A stretch of DNA of 64,000 nt from Nemopilema nomurai (Eukaryota > Cnidaria > Scyphozoa > Rhizostomeae > Rhizostomatidae), in NCBI GenBank assembly GCA_003864495.1, contig ML133454.1, forward strand, positions 1,335,149 through 1,399,148. Direction: 5' to 3'. Made by a program: the position numbers and the translations under genes. Under the pieces are notes generated by a model that was given only the letters and a program-made list of their open reading frames with translations, was not told the DNA's origin and made no database searches. Below, one piece after another: positions 1 through 20,226 of the stretch; positions within the stretch are counted from its first letter, which is position 1, and each line of letters starts with the position of its first letter.

Positions 1-621
1 CATCTAGGGAAAAATGAATGCAAATAATTTTTAGTTGAATAAGCATTATTTTCCTATGTAATTTCATCAAGTGTTGTTTATTCCCATCATTTGACAGATA
101 AAATTGTTCCATTAGATTAATCTGTTCTTAAATTGTGTTGTGGAGATGCAATTATAAATCCACATTGAAAAATAATGGGGAGGGATTTCTAGACTAGCTT
201 TGTAGGACATATGCTTGTAGACCTTAGAGTGAAGTAATAGCAAGATGAATTGAAAAGGTGCAAAATATGGTCAAGTTAGCTACTTTTGATTTAGAATATG
301 AAGTATCTGCAAAAACCACAGAAGCAAGAATCAATCTAAAATTTAGAAGTTAAGATATTAGCTGTCATGTATGATTTAGAGACTATGGTTATCACTAATA
401 GCTACTGACTTTTATTGTTAATTCTAAATTCAATGTTTCAAAGGTCCAATTAGAACAATTAGAACGAAAAGACCAATTAAACAAAATGAAAGAAAATTGA
501 CAAAAGCAGCAAAATAAATAAACATCACAAAAACTCTACATTTAAAATAAACATAACAAACTAAATAATTCACTGTTATTCAATTCTTTTAAATATAGAT
601 TGATTCACATATATAAAATTG
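1..621. other. non-coding flank, nothing recognised
   Basis: AT-rich sequence with no credible open reading frame, splice-bounded homologous exon or repeat on either strand. It lies 3' of the minus-strand gene that ends at 622 and probably holds its 3' UTR. Confidence 0.5.
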
Positions 622-1371
622 TTACTCTTTCCACACCTTATTCCCAGCTGGGTGCAACTTTTCAGTTTGTGATGAAATTTGGTTTGGTGTAGTGAAAAAA
701 AGCCAGTTGCAAATTTTTCTTGTTGCAGCCTCGAAACTTTCCAGCTTTGCTTCTATTACTTCCGCAAGCAGAGACGTGCTTTCTAGAGAACACAGAAGTT
801 CTATGCAGAGTCTTTGGACTTTACTGCTTGACTTAGAACTCTGGGCCATTTGTATGACAAAATGACACGCACTTATCAACTGATCTTTGTCTGCGCAATG
901 ATGGAATAATGTGCTTAGCAGAACTTGTGTATTATATTTGTTACCCATATTAACTTGAATATGGTCCATTACCAACATTGATCGCGATTTCAACACAATG
1001 GGTGATGTTTCCTTCAAAAGAACTTTTATTAACAACTTGGCCTGTACTGTCATACTCAGCTTCTTCTTTGATAGTTCATCTTCATTCGGTGGCAGCATCT
1101 TCCACAAAAGGCTCTTGATGAAATCATCGTCTAGGGCGGCTAATGAATCGCGAAGATATCCATTATAATCTTTAGTCAATAACACTATCAATGCTCTTAT
1201 CGCATTTAAGTAGTTTCTGTCCAGATTATAATCTTTAAGACGACATAAAAGTTGCACTGATTTACTAAAACGATCAGTCAAGTTTTTCCTAGTAATTTTC
1301 CTGTCATCTTCACTATCAATTAGTGATTTTTCAAGTCTAAGTAAATTGTTGACTACTTCTAGGCCAGCCAT
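622..1371 (-). CDS. uncharacterised helical protein, 249 aa, single exon
   Basis: An uninterrupted ATG-to-TAA reading frame of 249 codons; the start MAGLEVVNNLLRLEKSL is the first ATG of the frame. I do not recognise the family. The protein is rich in Leu, Lys, Ser and Asp, has no signal peptide or membrane segment, and shows amphipathic blocks such as NYLNAIRALIVLL and SKVQRLCIELLCSLES that look like HEAT/armadillo-type helical pairs. The C-terminus is polar and may be the true end or continue by splicing. It lies on the same strand as SLC30A5, 880 bp downstream of that gene's stop codon. Coding status rests on frame length in an AT-rich background where chance frames rarely exceed 100 codons. 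Function is unknown; a helical-repeat scaffold is only a guess. Confidence 0.7.
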   Translation of the reverse strand: MAGLEVVNNLLRLEKSLIDSEDDRKITRKNLTDRFSKSVQLLCRLKDYNLDRNYLNAIRALIVLLTKDYNGYLRDSLAALDDDFIKSLLWKMLPPNEDELSKKKLSMTVQAKLLIKVLLKETSPIVLKSRSMLVMDHIQVNMGNKYNTQVLLSTLFHHCADKDQLISACHFVIQMAQSSKSSSKVQRLCIELLCSLESTSLLAEVIEAKLESFEAATRKICNWLFFTTPNQISSQTEKLHPAGNKVWKE

Positions 1372-2251
1372 TTTGGAAAACGCTAATCTCGTTGCAATTA
1401 AGCCTCGTTTAGAATAGCACCCCGTTTATGTTTGTGTTTTGACTTCTATGTTGCTGCAAAAAAGTCGATGATTATCAAAATATCTATACAACGACGAGAC
1501 CAAGGGAGAAAGCATGGATAGGGGAAGGGGCTCCTAAAAGTCTATGCGGCGACCAAATATAATCCATGCATGCCATGTTTGCGGGTCACAGTAGCTGAAG
1601 CAGAAGCGACTCGGTTGGTGTTGGGGATACCTACCATACTCAGGAAAGTTAATAGATGCTTCTTGCTAATGGGAATTAATGAGCGGCAGCTCAGATTGGC
1701 TAAACAAATAAAACCTAATTGTTTCGACTTTAATGGGTACGAAGATTGAAGCTCAGAGCAAAAAGGGATCCTTTTTCTACAATAAATGAATGTAAATAGT
1801 GCGCAGTTCAAGGAAGAGACAGCTCGCTTTAATGTCTATCTAGGGGCGGATGGTAAAATGCAGGAAATTGGAAATTTTTTCCAGCGTTGCGATGAGCAAG
1901 TTATCCTCAAAGGTACCTGAAAATGTATTGAAAGTTGCAGGTCGGCCAAAAATGGGGCTTTCAACGGTGTTCTGGTGAACTATTATCCGCGAGGTATTGT
2001 CCGTTGTTGGCCAACTTGAAATAAATTAATTGTTGAGATGTCCATCTAATTTCTAAGATATTTGATTCAGAAGCTCGAAATAAACGCCGATCTTTAACAA
2101 ACAGATTAAATAATTGGGCAATTTCAACTAAAAATTCTCCTTGAAACTTCATACCACTTTAATCCCCACTAAAATCTAAACGGTCTTAAAGATCCAAAGC
2201 CAGAAAGAGTAACATGAAATTTTAGAGAAAAAATCTACAATTTAATAATGC
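1372..2251. other. intergenic, likely promoter of the 249-aa gene and 3' UTR of SLC30A5
   Basis: Short gap between two minus-strand genes. Small open frames at 1542-1811 and 1961-2152 have no recognisable domain and I do not call them. No repeat was seen. Confidence 0.4.
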
Positions 2252-12470
<10,219 letters not shown>

Positions 12471-12680
12471 CTTGTTTCGTTGTCATTTTTTCGTTTTATG
12501 CTCAAGAAAATGATGAATTGGATGTTGCCACTGAATCATATCGGAAATTTAAACGAGGCTACGGAAAAAGAGCTGAATCTTGAATGTCACTAAAAATGGA
12601 CACTGTGTTGTGAGTGGTTAGGAAATCCTCGTCTGTTTCCAACTCCACCGCATAAATTCCATGAAAGTCAAGAAATTAAA
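12471..12680. promoter_or_regulatory. bidirectional promoter of SLC30A5 and SLC25A46
   Basis: Only 210 bp separate the inferred start codons of two divergently transcribed genes, so both core promoters and 5' UTRs must lie here or overlap the first exons. I see no convincing TATA box, which is usual for bidirectional housekeeping promoters. Individual factor sites were not assigned. Confidence 0.6.
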
Positions 12681-15600
12681 ATGGTTTTCAGCAGTTTTTT
12701 TGGGCTGAAGGAGATGGAGGATCTAGGAAATCGTAGAGATGTGCGGGAAACAGCCCAAGTTGGCTCAGAGGGGCCGGGTAGCAAGCATCTTAAAAGATTG
12801 TCCGATGAAGAAGACGAACAAGGCAGTACTGCTCCTAGTCATTTGCGCGTGAGCGAAGCGGAATTCAGGGTGTTGCAAAATGTCTCTAGTTGCAGATCAC
12901 AAGTGACTGACAACGGTAAATTTCATTTGTACGACATTTAAGGAGAAAATCTTTGTTAGCATGTTATGAACAAAGTTCTCCCGAATGGCTTGCTCAAGAC
13001 CAAAAGGAGACTTCGGGATTGAAACGTATAATTTTCCCGTTTAATTAAAGCGCCATATCAGCACTAAATTACCTGTTGAATACTAATTATTGTCTAATTA
13101 CATATTTCATTGAAAGCAAAATAGAGATTATACAGTGTTTTATTTTCTCCAGAGGACTGGACAATAGTGGCTGGTTTTAGTGTTGGCATTGGAAGGTAAA
13201 GCTGCTTTGTTTAAAAAGTAATATAATTTATTAGTCAATGAGAATTTCCAAAGAACCCAAGTATTTGGAAGTGCAAACTACATGCATAGCTTCTGGGTGC
13301 AAAAACTTATTTGGCTGAAGACAAAATTTAAATTTGACTTTTATTTGTGGTTAGGTTTAAAAAAACGTAACAGCTTCTTTAGTTTCAGTTTTTTAATGAC
13401 CTTAATACACACTTGTCTTATCGTGATATCATGATGTATTTATTTATATATATATATCCATGTTTTGTATCAAGCTAATGATATACTACCTAAAATTCAT
13501 CTTTTTATGCCAAATCAAATAAAGCTCACCTTTTTCTGATTTTTGAATTGTACATGAGTAAGCTTTTTTGGCTGTTATGTGTTTTGTAATATTTAGCATT
13601 GTTCAGCAGTTTTCCATTTTCAAAGCTTATAGAATACATTTAGCCTCCGTTTATTCAATTTATTGCAAATCACATCTAGAACAATTTTTTCCTAGCCTTT
13701 ATTTGCAAGAAGTTTTGACATACCCATTGCTAGCTATAAGGAGACAGTGTCAGGTAGATCCTTTTCTGCCTTTTCATAGCTAATTTCTCTCTTCACTTTT
13801 TCTTGTTGTATTTATCCAGTGTAAGCTTTGTGATATTCAAACATTGTCTTGATCCTTAAAGTAGTGAAAGCCAATCCACATCAATCAACAAAAGCGTGGA
13901 AACATGGCTCTACCCTTCTTGCATTATTAAACATATTGGCATGGTAGGATGGCAGCTAAGGTTTATTCCAACAGGGTGCTCATAAAGTAGTGGCCATTTT
14001 GTGGGCAGGGAAATGTATTTTGGCAGAAAATTCATACTGTTTTTTTTCAACCATCTTTTACCAAGTATAAAAGATCTTTTTTATTTTCAGGTTAATCACA
14101 GTGCCCGGAACTACCACCTGACACCTTTTGCATTGTTTCAGCTGTTGCTGAAAATACAAAAGAATCAGGTAAAATTTCAAAATCTTAAAAGTTTTTACTT
14201 TTGTTTCAGTAGGTGATTTTGTTTATGTTCGCTTCAGTTTCATTTTAGTCAGCTTGATATGTAGCTTAGCAATAAAAGAATGCAAATAATTTCTTGAACG
14301 TGTTTGTTAAGATTATTTTATGGAATTGAAATTCCATGAAGTTGTAGTTGTAGAACTAAAGTTGTAGTTTTTTGTATATTTCTGTTGTTTGATGTTCTTT
14401 TTATGTTCAATAATTGCAAGCCTGAAACAACTATATGATTAAGCAAAAGGCAATTTTGAATTTTGTATTGCCCAATACATTCCTCTGTAAGATTGCCTTT
14501 GCACAGAACTATGCATACTTGGGTAAATGACCTATGCATAATGATATAACATATTCCTTTACATCAAGCTGAAGAATCAATATGGCTGTTCTATTATTTA
14601 TAACAAACACCTTCTAGGGAATTGGCGCTCTTTGGAAAGGATGGGGCACCACATGTGTTGTTCAGGGATTTGTTATTCTAACTGAAATTGGCATTTCAGA
14701 AACAGCCAGGCTGCCAAGGTTTGTATAATTTCAGTTAAGGAAAGAGTTCCATGCTTCACAATGGAGAAATAATTCAGCTCTACTTGAGACTACTGTTTGG
14801 GAAGAATCCTCAGTCTTTGTAATATGAGGCGTGCGATCGCACACGCAAAACAAAGAATTTGCAACAAAAATTTTTAAAATTGCTTTGGAAGATTTTCAAA
14901 GCAGCGGTAACTCAAAGTCGCCAAATTATGTCTCCTTAAAAGCAGCACCCAGTTCTTGACAACAGGTATGAGAAACGACCAATAAAAGCGGTTCGCATTG
15001 CACACCATCGCACGCGCAAAGTAATCAAGGCGTGCGAAATGCCGCACATGGCCTATTTTCATATTACAAAGACTGAATCTTTTGTAGAATTCTATTTAGT
15101 GCTTGTGATTCTAAGTGACATACTTTTTCATTTGTAGGGACTTGTCAAAAAAGGAGCACATTAGCTTGAAGAATGTAATTGGACATCAGATCATGAAATG
15201 GTAAGATATTTGTGTATCATGCATTAGAGGTAACTTGTAATCTTTAAAAGATTTCATTTCAAGCTAGGTTTCTAATAAAAATTAACTTGATATCATTGAA
15301 TTATGATGTTGCCTAGATTGCCTATTTGGAATGAATGTGACATGCTTGAGCCTTATTATTATCAATTGGTACAAGGAGCACATGTTTGCTGTTAGACATG
15401 CTATTAGGCAAGGGTAGGAGACTCTTCTGGTTTCCAAAGCATGAATGTGTTGTAAACAAACATTTTCTTTTTTCTAGTAATAATGAGGATATTGTTGTTT
15501 GTTAGGAATTGGTTTCCCTCCATATTTTATCTAGTGCTCCTTGTTTTATCCTCACCCTTAGAAGAACCTGACAAATAAATCCTAGCAAAGGTTTTCTGGA

Positions 15601-16690
15601 CCAACAATTTATGCTTTAATCCTTTTTACGTTTGTATTCCTTTGTTAACTATTCAATTGCAACTAAGATCAATGGATTTCATTTGCAGCCTTGGCATCGT
15701 GATGACTCTTCCGTTTTACTCTGCAAGCCTGGTCGACTCTGTTCAGGTAAAGGATGCAAAATGTTATCATCAACATAGTTTCAATTCGTCTGAAATAATT
15801 TCTTCTGGACTAAAGTATGATTGATGAATAAACACTGCAAAAGGCATTCAAGCAGCTGCACCAACTTACAAGGTGTTGCCTATTTACCCCTTTTTCTGCA
15901 AGCACTGCACTGCAACCACTCTGCTTAATGTTGGGCTACTGCAAGGTGATGAATGTTATCCCTAGCAGTTCCTTTTATGATGTTCGTGATATGTTATTAT
16001 ATATGGATGATTATAGCTTGCATGATATTCTTTAAAGATCGAGTTTCCTTTTGGCTGGCATTGTATCTACTTAAAACATTCCACGCATCCTTGTTCTCGT
16101 TTCAGAGCTACCAGCTGGGCGCTGCAAGGTCGTTCCTCGATTTCCTCAAAGACGTGTTCTACCGCCTCGCGGGGTGGTACCAAGCCCGCGGGCACGGTCG
16201 CCTGTTGCCCATGTACTTCCTTCTCGTACCCACGCTCCTTCACGGCATGCTTCATTACGTCATCGCAGCGACAATCGAGAAGGCCGTGACTCGAACACTC
16301 CCCGTGAGTGAAAATCCGGATGAACAGATCGTCGTTCATCCTGGAAAGACGTATTACCACCAGTTGTTGGCCGGCTTGATTTCATCCGTTGTCACCGATT
16401 TAATTCTCTACCCGCTAGAAACTGTTGTTATTCGACTGCACGTGCAGGGCACAAGGACGATTATCGATGACACTGACACTGGAGACGGTGTTGTCCCGTT
16501 GTGTACGAATTACGACGGCTTAAGTGACTGCGCAAGAACCATCTGCCGCGAAGAAGGAGCATCTGCGCTATACAAGGGCCTCGGTGCTCTGTTTCTGCAG
16601 TTCTTCGTACAAGCTTGTATTCTAAAAATTACAAAGTCAGTTCTCAAGAGGCTGTCTCCAGATTCGGATAAGCCGCCAAAGAAGGGCTGA
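12681..16690 (+). CDS. SLC25A46: mitochondrial outer-membrane carrier-like protein SLC25A46, 8 coding exons, 406 aa
   Basis: A degenerate SLC25-family protein (relative of yeast Ugo1) that sits in the outer mitochondrial membrane and acts in fusion/fission and lipid handling rather than as an inner-membrane exchanger (family knowledge). Coding exons: 12681-12915, 13153-13195, 13696-13753, 14091-14168, 14618-14718, 15138-15200, 15689-15746, 16106-16690; total 1221 nt in frame, close to the human 418 aa. Family hallmarks appear in order: VAGFSVGIGSLYLQEVL, RRQCQVNHSARNYHLTPF, GALWKGWGTTCVVQGF, TLPFYSASLVDSVQ, LLHGMLHYVIAATIEK and ILYPLETVVIRLHVQGTR. The last is the carrier-type P-x-E motif of the second repeat. 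The N-terminal ~75 residues are polar and poorly conserved, as in vertebrates. The first ATG was chosen; a second in-frame Met lies 11 codons on. The gene is head-to-head with SLC30A5. Confidence 0.95.
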
Positions 16691-18546
16691 AATTCCTTTC
16701 GTGTATATATGCCAGATAACATCTATAAGTTTGCAGCTGTGTAGGTTAGGTCACTAAGAGTGAATTACTAACGTTGTACAATAACTTAGAAACCCAGCCT
16801 GTAAGATAACACTATATTGCCTTTGAATATGAATTCACTTGCAGTATATAGAGCTGCTTGTTAACAGCAGTTGTATTAAATTAGACAGATCGAAGCAGAT
16901 AGTTTTGCCATGCTTGCTAGATTCAATAATGATTCTGAAAAAATCTCTAGTAAATATAATGCAACAGTAGTATTATCTTTTGCAGAATTGATAAGAGTTT
17001 AGTTTTGTAACTGAACATACAACTGATTGCTTTCTGACGCCAATACCCAGTTCATATTTGGTTATCTTCTAGAAATTCGTTTCATTTCTTGGTTTTTCAA
17101 ACCACACATTAACTACAGCTTGAGAACAGCATTCGAGTGCCTCAGTCTCTTCCATTTAGTAATCTGATTAATTCCCCAGGGTTAAAACCCTAATTTCTTG
17201 AAGCAATTGTCCATTTGTCTTCCATTTAGCGTGCTGCTTGTGAATGCCCCAGGGATTCCTAGCTTATTCCAGCAGTAAAGTCATGATCCACCCCAGCTAA
17301 ATCGGACTCTTACCGAGTCGTACATCTCATAGTCTCCAAGCCAAAAGCTCCGAACCTGGCTAGCCTTTTCAAAGAACACTATTCGACGTATTTCAAGTAA
17401 AGCTTCCCTGTCAACTGAAGACTAGATAAACACACACCATGCAATTAAGTTTTCTGGTACATCATATTTTCATCTAAGCGAAATGATGACGGCCTTGGGC
17501 TATATCACATGACTCTGCATCAATGCTAATTAGCTCCGTAAATGTTACTTAAGTCCTGAAAGACTCAAAGGTTAAAGTACAATGTATTATGAAATGTTGA
17601 TGAAATGCTGTAAAAACGAAGAGACGTGCAATCTTTTTTCTTGTTTTGCTAAAAGACGAAATTTGACACTTGGCAATAAAAGTTCCCTCCGTTGTTATGA
17701 AACCGTTGTTGCTATCACGTTGAAGCAGCGAAACAGAGTGATTGTGTGCACTCTGGTGGTGTTTTTCATGATGTGACGGCTTTCCTGATCTTTGAAATTT
17801 ATTTTGTTCATGTACTGTAACATTTCAGACATATAACGAAATGCACCAAAATATATGGCCTACCAAAATCTTTGTTCACTTGAGCCTGAGCATGATCGCT
17901 ATTGCAGTATGCCTGTTAAGTGCGATATATCATCTGCTTCATTTTTACCCGAAGTTGTTCTCTACTACCACCATTATGAATGGCATTAATCGGTCGATCA
18001 TTCAATCAATCAACTAATCAAATTAATCAGTTGACCAATCAAATCAATCAACTAGCAACCAATCATCGTATTTGGAGCCCCAAGAACCTCCGATAGCCGG
18101 TTACCATGATTGCCCTAATTTTAAAGTCATCTTATGATATATTATCCAGTGTTTTCTTGAGAAGAAGTATCCCTAGCTTTCGCCAATGTCAAAATATCGC
18201 TGTTTATACTGTTATGCAAGAGAGTACTTCTCGGTAGAGATTCCTCTGCGCAGTCATATTTTCAAAACATATCAAAATTTCAGCGTGTGATGATAGCCAA
18301 TCTGATTTCAAAAGATTAGTCGTATTCTCGAAAATTGTGTTTAACCATCGTTAGAACAAAGTCCTAAAATTCAACCATCAAAACCCAACTCACATCATTT
18401 CTTCCCAATCGTACTTCCATTCTCAATCTGAATAAAGAACTAGATTATTCAGAATCATTTAATGGAAGCTTTTCTGTTTCAGTTCAATTTAAACTTCAAT
18501 TACAAATCACTCTATTAAATAGATAATTTGTAATTGGCTAGCCTGG
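16691..18546. other. intergenic 3' flank of SLC25A46
   Basis: No supported gene. Contains the SLC25A46 3' UTR and, at about 17994-18065, a degenerate run of ATCAATCAA-type units. Confidence 0.5.
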
Positions 18547-18975
18547 GTTTAGGCCAGGCCTTATTTTAAGGAAATTTTATCACTCCACAATCAGGGTGGC
18601 TTCATAAAAAGATATCCTCTAGAGATAGACTCTGCAAGGTGCATGGCAGAGGCAGGCATGCAATAACCGGGGTCTTGGGGGCACTGGAAGCAACCCAGCA
18701 GGTCCAGGGGGCAGAGCAGATAGCCCCCGGAAGCTCATGATATTCTCATTCTGTATGATGACATAAAAGCACAAGAAATACATATATAGCCCCTGAATAT
18801 TATTACCGTTACGTTCTGTGTACTTATTCTTTGTTACTTTTTTCGTATAAATTCTTTATTTTGCTGTTTCAACTAATTTATCACTGCACAATTTTCCATT
18901 TATCACTGCATATTTTGGATTTATCACTGCACAAATTGGTTATCACTGAGCCTTAAAATAAGGCCTGGTTTAGGC
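18547..18975. mobile_element. complete hAT-type MITE with 8-bp target site duplications
   Basis: The element spans 18555-18967 (413 bp). It starts with the 17-bp inverted repeat CAGGCCTTATTTTAAGG and ends with its exact complement at 18951-18967. It is flanked on both sides by the identical 8-bp direct repeat GTTTAGGC (18547-18554 and 18968-18975). An 8-bp duplication with ends starting CAG is diagnostic of the hAT superfamily. No transposase frame is present, so it is non-autonomous. Near the right end, four TTATCACTG-type repeats lie between 18878 and 18950, with one related copy (TTATCACTCCACAA) near the left end. These look like subterminal transposase-binding sites. Confidence 0.93.
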
Positions 18976-20226
18976 AGAAATAAACTATTAAGATTGTAAC
19001 GAAAAACAAGTGTTAAAAGAGAAAGAAAAAAGAGGAGATAGTAGCTCTGGGTTAGTTTCTGCACCAGAATATAAAGTATGTTGCATGAATAGAGATAGTT
19101 AAAAGCTTGGAAATGAGATACCGCTCGTGCTGTTTGTTCAAAGAAAGGGCGTCACACATATCGATGAAAAAGACTAATAAAAAAAATAATAAAATAATAA
19201 TAGTGATTATCATCATCGTCATCTTCGTCTTCACTTGGTTGTCAAATTGATCCGAAAAACGTCAGTTTAGCAATAGCGACTTTGAGCTTGTTGCTAATTT
19301 GCAACGATTTACTTGCTAATCTCTCATGACTCTAGCAAGGGTTGCATTCTGGTTTGAAAGCATAGACTGGTGATAAATTATTGATTATTGCTGTTAAATG
19401 AGATGATGGTATAAGCATTTACATTGAATCTCCGATCTCACCTGCATATCTTGAATATTTCTAAGAATCACCATAGCCAAGAAAATGAGGGACAAATACA
19501 GCATACAGTTCCGTAGCAATTGATACAGCAGTTTTATTTGAGCTTTTCTTACAACAAATAACGAACACGTTAGAAAGCCATTACTTCTAAATCGAGCATT
19601 TCCAGCGGATAAAACATTACCAAAATGTATCAAGCGATATTCATTCTATAAATCCATTCTATGAGTTTCATGTAGAGATTTCGTGCGGTTTGAACCGACG
19701 AATGATACGTTGGTAGACGACGAAGCAATGAATTCTTTGTCAGGCTGCCTTGCAATAGATCAGTGCTTTGATGCGAATACAGTCCTGCTGCCACACCAAC
19801 TGAGTTTTGCTGCATGTTCTCCGAATTGTTTTGCAAGACATCCCATCGTGCGAGCATGCCATATATGTCAATAGCTAAAGTGCATTGCAGTGCTGCATTC
19901 TGCGGCATACTTCGTTATAGTGCGTGTATTTTAATCTATTTAAACTTGTGTGACCCATTCATATCCAGAAATGGGTGCTAAAATTTTGAACACGAATTGG
20001 TTGATTAGTCCCCGTGACTTGTTCACATTGCTGGTCTGGAACAGGGGTTATTTACTTGCAGGTGAGGCACGAGGCACTCTTACAAGGATTCGGAATCTCC
20101 CAGATATTCAACGATTGAACGCAAATGCAAGTACAGTTCTTCAAAGGTGCTGACTCTTCACTGAATTGGTGCTTTTGAAAGGATAGAGAACCTGCATTGT
20201 GTCTGCATATTATTTGCATGATGCTT
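18976..20226. other. intergenic, 3' of the RAX-like gene
   Basis: AT-rich, with simple AAT/ATC-rich sequence near 19180-19225. Apart from the doubtful reading frame at 19630-19908 nothing is supported. Confidence 0.4.
19630..19908 (-). CDS. possible coding exon, 92 codons, unrecognised
   Basis: An ATG-initiated frame with balanced codon composition (MPQNAALQCTLAIDIYGMLA at its start), unusual in this AT-rich gap. It lies 320 bp past the stop codon of the RAX-like gene on the same strand, so it could be an alternative 3' exon, a small separate gene or chance. I recognise no domain. Its end, SSVQTARNLYMKLIEW, only faintly recalls the OAR tail motif of paired-like homeoproteins, and I do not rely on that. 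Confidence 0.22.
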   Translation of the reverse strand: MPQNAALQCTLAIDIYGMLARWDVLQNNSENMQQNSVGVAAGLYSHQSTDLLQGSLTKNSLLRRLPTYHSSVQTARNLYMKLIEWIYRMNIA

